Source: Bacteroidota bacterium
GTDB taxonomy: Bacteria; Bacteroidota; Ignavibacteria; Ignavibacteriales; Ignavibacteriaceae
Assembly: GCA_023433685.1 (NCBI GenBank)
Contig: JAEYUD010000084.1
Coordinates: 1 to 37,184, forward strand
Direction: 5' to 3'
Length of the DNA stretch: 37,184 bases
Under the pieces are notes generated by a model, which saw only the letters and a program-made list of their open reading frames with translations, did not search any database and had not been told where the DNA came from. Of this stretch, positions 33,409-37,184 are shown piece by piece. The position numbers and the translations under genes were made by a program. How positions within the stretch are numbered: the first letter of the stretch is position 1; the number at the start of each line of letters is the position of its first letter.

Positions 33409-33840
33409 CTACTGCAGTTTGAACATTACGGGAAGCGCAACCTTTACTTTTACTTTTTTGCCTTTAACTTCGCCGGGAATCCATATGGTTGAAGTGAGGG
33501 CTTTCAGGGCGGCTTCATCGCAACCGGAACCTATCCCTTTCTCCACTTTTGTCTTGATCACGTTTCCTTTTTCATCGATAACCCCTGAAACCACGACCAT
33601 CCCTTCGAGTCCTTTTTTCATGGCTTCCTCGGGGTAGACAACAAGTTTCATTATAGCTTCCATACCGCCGACTGGTTCGGGCATTTTATCGGCTTCAACA
33701 TAAATTGAGTCGCCGGGTGATTCGTTATCAAGTTTCACCTGGGCTTTTTTCTCAGGCACGAGCTTCGTTTTTACTGCCAATTCGCCCTGGGCAAGGGTAG
33801 CTCCCGCGAGTATGATCATAACGATCAACAACTTTTTCAT
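33409..33840 (-). CDS. Exported TonB C-terminal-domain protein
   Basis: 143 residues. A cleavable-looking signal (LLIVMIILAGATLAQ) is followed by a short linker and one TonB C-terminal domain at about 55-143: GGMEAIMKLVVYPEEAMKKGLEGMVVVSGVIDEKGNVIKTKVEKGIG, where YPxxA and the GxVxV strand are typical, then CDEAALKALTSTIWIPG. It lacks the proline-rich spacer of a standard TonB, and its only hydrophobic segment looks like a signal peptide, so it may work as a soluble periplasmic partner rather than a normal energy transducer. It sits between the anti-sigma gene (30 bp upstream) and the receptor gene. The stop codon is inside an 8-bp repeat unit. Confidence 0.85.
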   Translation of the reverse strand: MKKLLIVMIILAGATLAQGELAVKTKLVPEKKAQVKLDNESPGDSIYVEADKMPEPVGGMEAIMKLVVYPEEAMKKGLEGMVVVSGVIDEKGNVIKTKVEKGIGSGCDEAALKALTSTIWIPGEVKGKKVKVKVALPVMFKLQ

Positions 33841-33870
33841 TTATTTTCTCCGGTTTATTAATTAAAAAAT

Positions 33871-34317
33871 CTATTGGTTAACGCTGTTGTGAGACGGCTT
33901 TACCACAATTGTTGGGTAGGCGTTGAACATCATGCGGATGGTTTGATCCTGTTCCTTCACCTTCACATTCAGGTCTTCGAGCCCGTTCCGGTATGCGCGT
34001 ATTTCCATAACGAGTATCAGGGTGATGATGGCGAGAACTATGGAAAACGCGTAACCCAGAGCGGGGATGAGTTGCCACTTCCGCGCGGATTGATTCGCCC
34101 TGGTATCCGGGGCAACAGATCTGAAAATTCTCTCATCAAGTCCGTCGGGCACTTCCTCTTCAGTGGCAGCGATGGCGCTTTTCAGGTTGTTTATCGTCTT
34201 GAACATAGAGCGGGCTTCATCGTCAGTGGCAAGCAGGTTAAAGAGAACTACTTCGTTTTTTTTGTCTAATTCACCATCGAACCAGGCGTTTATCATCTCA
34301 TTTATTTCATTTTTCAT
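33871..34317 (-). CDS. Anti-sigma-factor-like membrane protein
   Basis: 148 residues. The N-terminal 70 residues (MINAWFDGELDKKNEVVLFNLLATDDEARSMF) have the helical pattern of an anti-sigma domain but no HxxxCxxC zinc motif. One transmembrane segment (LGYAFSIVLAIITLILVMEI, about 88-107) and a C-terminal coiled-coil stretch (GLEDLNVKVKEQDQTIRMM) follow. The protein would hold the sigma factor at the inner membrane with its tail in the periplasm. It begins 9 bp after the sigma gene, the standard place for its inhibitor. Identification rests mainly on context and topology. Confidence 0.8.
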   Translation of the reverse strand: MKNEINEMINAWFDGELDKKNEVVLFNLLATDDEARSMFKTINNLKSAIAATEEEVPDGLDERIFRSVAPDTRANQSARKWQLIPALGYAFSIVLAIITLILVMEIRAYRNGLEDLNVKVKEQDQTIRMMFNAYPTIVVKPSHNSVNQ

Positions 34318-34326
34318 CTTTTTATC

Positions 34327-34842
34327 TCAATCATTAATCTTTTTTGAAAGTATCTTGATAAGTTTTTGGCGTGCCGAGTAGAGCCTGCTTTTTACGAGGG
34401 CAGCTTCGATCCCGCAGACTGCCGCGATCTCATCATAAGAAAGACCAGTATACTCCTTGAGCAGCACCACTTCCTTTTGTTCATCGGGAAGTGCGGCGAT
34501 GGCGGCAAGCACCATTTCCTTTGTCTCGTTAAGAATAAAACTGTTTTCAATATCGGTTTCACCCGGTATTTGCAAGTCACCGGTGTCTTCGCCGGCTATC
34601 CGTTCATTGTTCCGATTTTTGCTTCTGAAGTGGGCATAAATCTCGTTTCTGGCGGCTTTATAAAGCCAGAAGATGACAGCCGACGAGTTCCTGATCCCGT
34701 TCATCTGCTTCCAGAAGCGGAGAAAGACCGTCTGTACAATATCTTCGGCAAGCATCCGGTCACCCGTCATCCTGAGGGCGAAGTTGTACAGCTTTTTTCT
34801 GTACCGGTTGTAGCTTATTGTAAAGTCGATTATTTCATTCAT
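34327..34842 (-). CDS. ECF RNA polymerase sigma factor
   Basis: 171 residues, sigma-70 family group 4. Region 2 is at about 10-75 (KLYNFALRMTGDRMLAEDIVQTVFLRFWKQM; the DIVQTVFLRFW segment is the core-binding helix). A linker with FRSKNRNNERIAGED follows, then region 4 at about 115-168: LPDEQKEVVLLKEYTGLSYDEIAAVCGIEAALVKSRLYSARQKL, the helix-turn-helix that reads the -35 box. Region 1.1 and 3 are absent, as expected. It opens a minus-strand operon sigma, anti-sigma, TonB-C, receptor. A 12-bp perfect palindrome lies 30 bp upstream of its ATG. Probably autoregulated and released when the envelope signal is sensed. Confidence 0.95.
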   Translation of the reverse strand: MNEIIDFTISYNRYRKKLYNFALRMTGDRMLAEDIVQTVFLRFWKQMNGIRNSSAVIFWLYKAARNEIYAHFRSKNRNNERIAGEDTGDLQIPGETDIENSFILNETKEMVLAAIAALPDEQKEVVLLKEYTGLSYDEIAAVCGIEAALVKSRLYSARQKLIKILSKKIND

Positions 34843-34871
34843 AAAAATTTTATTTCTTTACATTAAAGATG

Positions 34872-34883
34872 CTCAAATTTGAG
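34872..34883. promoter_or_regulatory. Perfect palindrome upstream of the sigma factor gene
   Basis: CTCAAATTTGAG equals its own reverse complement and lies 29 bp before the sigma gene start. It may be a repressor or activator site of the operon. Confidence 0.4.
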
Positions 34884-34902
34884 AAAAGTTGGGGGAGGGG
34901 GG

Positions 34903-34943
34903 AACTTGAGTGCGCCGCGGCGCATTGAGAACCTGAGAACCTG
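34903..34943 (+). repeat. 33-bp dispersed element, copy 2, with 14-bp palindrome and 8-bp units
   Basis: AACTTGAG (34903-34910), the perfect palindrome TGCGCCGCGGCGCA (34911-34924), then TTGAGAAC and CTGAGAAC units. 34903-34935 matches the minus strand of 5755-5787 at 32 of 33 bases. G-rich tracts flank it on both sides. Confidence 0.8.
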
Positions 34944-35088
34944 GGGGAGGGGACGTTTTGTAATTGTGTGGGAAATGATTAATATATACAAGTGATATTT
35001 CCATTTTATCTTGATCCCGGGAGCTTAAGGAAGACGGGAGATTTCGGATTGAGGAAATGTTGCCATAACTAATCGAGGAAAACTCGAA

Positions 35089-35679
35089 ATGAAACATTTT
35101 TTCTTTGTTTGTTTAACATCTCTTTTTCTTGTGTCGACCGCCTTCCCCCAGGAGGTTGAAGGGAAGAAAAATTTTGTTTATGCAGGAATTGGCACATTAA
35201 GCCTGCCTGAGGTGGCGCACAAGTTCCTGGATATCTGGATCACGGCCCTCTCCGCCGGCTATACTACTTCGGAAACCAGGAATAGTATGCCGGCAGTTAC
35301 CATCGGTTATCAGATGCACTCGAGTGAGCGGTTCACTTTTGGTGCATCGATCACTTATGAGGTGCTGAAAACCGATATTGTGTACGGGGCACGAAACGCC
35401 GGCACAAACCAGGTTTCGTTCTTCTCTCCCATGGCTGAAATGCGTTTTGAATACATCAGCAACGAAACTTTCGGCATGTATTTTGAATATGGAATTGGTG
35501 CCTGCTTTTTAACAAATAGCGCCAAATACGACCAAACCGACGACTCTTCAAGCAAAACCATAATCTCCGCGCAAGTTACTCCCATCGGCTTAAGATTTGG
35601 CAATAAGTTCCGGGTTCACCTTGGAATGGGAGTGGGTATGAAGGGACTTTTTACCGGGGCGGTGGGGATGAGGTTTTAA
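35089..35679 (+). CDS. Small outer-membrane beta-barrel protein, function unknown
   Basis: 196 residues. Signal peptide (FFFVCLTSLFLVSTAFPQ), then alternating strands with aromatic residues such as FTFGASITYEVLKTD, EMRFEYISNETFGMYFEYGIGACFL and LRFGNKFRVHLGMGVGMKGLFTGAVGMRF, ending in a C-terminal phenylalanine, which is the usual barrel-assembly signal. This resembles an eight-stranded outer-membrane barrel of the OmpX/porin-like sort. No ligand can be inferred. GAGG lies upstream of ATG 35089. It is divergent from the sigma operon, and its stop is 1 bp from an 8-bp repeat array. Confidence 0.75.
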   Translation: MKHFFFVCLTSLFLVSTAFPQEVEGKKNFVYAGIGTLSLPEVAHKFLDIWITALSAGYTTSETRNSMPAVTIGYQMHSSERFTFGASITYEVLKTDIVYGARNAGTNQVSFFSPMAEMRFEYISNETFGMYFEYGIGACFLTNSAKYDQTDDSSSKTIISAQVTPIGLRFGNKFRVHLGMGVGMKGLFTGAVGMRF

Positions 35680-35680
35680 A

Positions 35681-35776
35681 GTCTCGAAGTCACGGAGTCA
35701 CGGAGTCTCGAAGTCACGGAGTCTCGAAGTCACGGAGTCACGGAGTCTCGGAGTCACGGAGTCTCGAAGACATTGA
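35681..35776. repeat. 8-bp tandem array (GTCACGGA/GTCTCGAA type)
   Basis: Twelve consecutive 8-bp units beginning 1 bp after the stop at 35679: GTCTCGAA and GTCACGGA alternate irregularly, with GTCTCGGA and a final GACATTGA variant. The period is exact. Confidence 0.9.
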
Positions 35777-35807
35777 GTGGATATATATTTTTTTTGGAGG
35801 AAACAGG

Positions 35808-37184
35808 ATGAAGAGAGTAATACTTATTATTGTTCTAATTGTGACAGGTTTGAATGCTCAATGGTTGCCGGTGAACCCGTCATTCTTTCCCGCGATTGTG
35901 ATTGAAAGAGAGACGGTCTATGCCGATTCAACGGTGATCATGGTGCCTACAGGAAAGGATTTTGTCTTCAAATCGTTCGATAAAGGAAGGACTTGGCTCG
36001 TCGATTTTTTCAGAGACAGTTATTCCTCGGGAAAAATCGCCGGTACAACAGGCTCGATGAAGATGGTGTTCAGTAAAATCCTTTATAAAGGGAAGTTTAC
36101 CACCGATGACGGTGGGAGTTGGGATAACACCTTCTTTCCCATATTCCTTTCTTCGACCATGGTGGATGTGGAATCGGCTCGCAGTGAAGAGTTTCTTGTT
36201 GCCGGACCAACGGGTATGCGCAGGAAGTCGCCTGGTTCGATCACCTGGCTGAACATGATCATCTCATTCCCTCCCGGGGAGGAGATAACAGGTCTCGCGT
36301 GCTTCAAAGGCACGGATGATTATTTCCTCATAACTAACAGGAACAATTTTTTCCACTCCTACAAGAAAGGAATAGATTTTCAGGTTAAGAAAACCTTCCG
36401 GGGAAGTATAAAGTTAGTCACAACTGTTGAAAGCAGGTATGTTATCACTTCTGTTGATGATCCCGTGCAACCACTTCTTTTTCGTTCCGCGGACAAAGGG
36501 GTAACATGGGACTCGATACCCGTGCCGTACAGGTTCATCGATATCAGAATGTTTTCGGTGAAAGATGGTTTTGGAACAGCGGAAGACTTGAAGGTTTACT
36601 ACACATCTGACAGCATGAAAACCTGGAATCCGGTCACGGGGCTTAAGCTCAAGGAAATGGCGCTTATAAACGGAACTGAAGCGATCGGATTCGATGAGAA
36701 CTACCGTGCCTGGCTCACCTCCGACAGGGGGCAGACATGGGAGATTTCGTCAGAGCTTGGGCTCGCGGAAATAAGGGGGATGGCCGTTATGGATCAGAAT
36801 GAGATGTTCGTAGTTACCGCCACTGGTAATATTCTCCGCTCTGCTGACTATGGTTATTACTGGCAAAAAACGGCCGACACAATTCCGGGTACCGTGGTTT
36901 CAACAACGAGGGAGAGCGACAGTGCATTCGTGATCAAAACAGCCTCAGGGGAGTATTTCAGATTTCAACTGACGCCCCGGAAGATCGCTCCGCTTAATAT
37001 ACCCGCGGGAATGGAGGATCACGCGTTTTATGCTTACGATTCGGTCTATATTTTTGAAAAAGACACTTCGGTGATATTGATATCGACCAACCGGGGTGAG
37101 AGCTGGACTGAGAGTGTACTTCCCGTCTCGAGAAAAACCAATTTCGTTTACGCGCGAGGGAGGGAGATATTTGTCGGACAGGAC
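35808..37184 (+). CDS. Secreted beta-propeller protein (partial, C-terminus outside window)
   Basis: An open frame of 459 codons, with no stop to the window edge; the start is ATG 35808 after a strong GGAGG (35796-35800). Signal peptide (VILIIVLIVTGLNAQ). Repeats of the propeller type occur throughout: KSFDKGRTWLVDF, TTDDGGSWDN, RSADKGVTWDS, TSDRGQTWEIS, RSADYGYYWQ and STNRGESWTES. It most resembles Ycf48/sortilin-like propellers and may end in a T9SS domain beyond the edge, like its relatives at 3273 and 29144. Function unknown. It starts 31 bp after the 8-bp array. Confidence 0.85.
   Translation, partial: MKRVILIIVLIVTGLNAQWLPVNPSFFPAIVIERETVYADSTVIMVPTGKDFVFKSFDKGRTWLVDFFRDSYSSGKIAGTTGSMKMVFSKILYKGKFTTDDGGSWDNTFFPIFLSSTMVDVESARSEEFLVAGPTGMRRKSPGSITWLNMIISFPPGEEITGLACFKGTDDYFLITNRNNFFHSYKKGIDFQVKKTFRGSIKLVTTVESRYVITSVDDPVQPLLFRSADKGVTWDSIPVPYRFIDIRMFSVKDGFGTAEDLKVYYTSDSMKTWNPVTGLKLKEMALINGTEAIGFDENYRAWLTSDRGQTWEISSELGLAEIRGMAVMDQNEMFVVTATGNILRSADYGYYWQKTADTIPGTVVSTTRESDSAFVIKTASGEYFRFQLTPRKIAPLNIPAGMEDHAFYAYDSVYIFEKDTSVILISTNRGESWTESVLPVSRKTNFVYARGREIFVGQD

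Noticed and set aside
34366..34866. 166-codon frame antisense to the sigma factor gene
   Set aside because: Mirror of a clear ECF sigma gene; no ribosome site and no recognisable domain.

Overview
The window looks like chromosome from a member of the Bacteroidota/Chlorobiota group, most likely class Ignavibacteria. The main reasons are secreted proteins ending in a type IX secretion (T9SS/Por) C-terminal domain with a QNYPNPFNPST-type entry motif, a PVELTSF module in front of it, a bacillithiol gene (bshC), and several TAnnTTTG promoter-like boxes. The placement rests on protein style; no rRNA is present. I saw no tRNA, CRISPR array, transposase or phage gene.

Layout. 1-1233 (minus): an NYN nuclease-like gene coupled to a GH18 chitinase-like gene that runs off the left edge. 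1380-6344 (plus): signal peptide peptidase SppA; a Ycf48-type beta-propeller T9SS cargo gene whose sorting domain is cut off by an in-frame stop; SmpB from a TTG start. 6388-8823 (plus): pyruvoyl-dependent arginine decarboxylase (GTG start) with a clear terminator, then an NlpC/P60 peptidase and a lipoprotein of unknown function. 8834-13325: a TPR protein (minus), a large secreted amidase-like protein carrying a golvesin-type insert (plus), and a lipoprotein cytochrome c (minus), the last two converging on one bidirectional terminator. 13674-17438 (minus): a 1254-residue T9SS cargo. 17634-20152 (plus): bshC and a coupled secreted hydrolase. 20366-24224 (plus): a three-gene overlapping phosphorelay (PAS kinase, Rcp1-like receiver, REC-PAS-PAS kinase). 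24214-27217 (minus): GH3 beta-glucosidase, then crcB/Fluc with a DUF190 partner. 27297-30394 (plus): 7TM-PAS kinase and another T9SS propeller. 30410-34842 (minus): ECF sigma factor, anti-sigma-like protein, periplasmic TonB-C protein and a large outer-membrane receptor. 35089-37184 (plus): a small outer-membrane barrel and a partial propeller protein.

The themes are envelope and secreted-polymer biology (T9SS cargo, GH18, GH3, NlpC, amidase, outer-membrane proteins) with sensory control.

The least explained signal is non-coding. Four intergenic spaces hold degenerate tandem arrays with an exact 8-bp period and different but related units (around 5780, 33293, 34903 and 35681). Two of them share a 33-bp core, 32/33 identical and in opposite orientation, centred on a perfect 14-bp palindrome. 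Two small 7-bp arrays flank the large T9SS gene. This looks like a genome-wide family of intergenic repeats and is the best candidate here for something undescribed.
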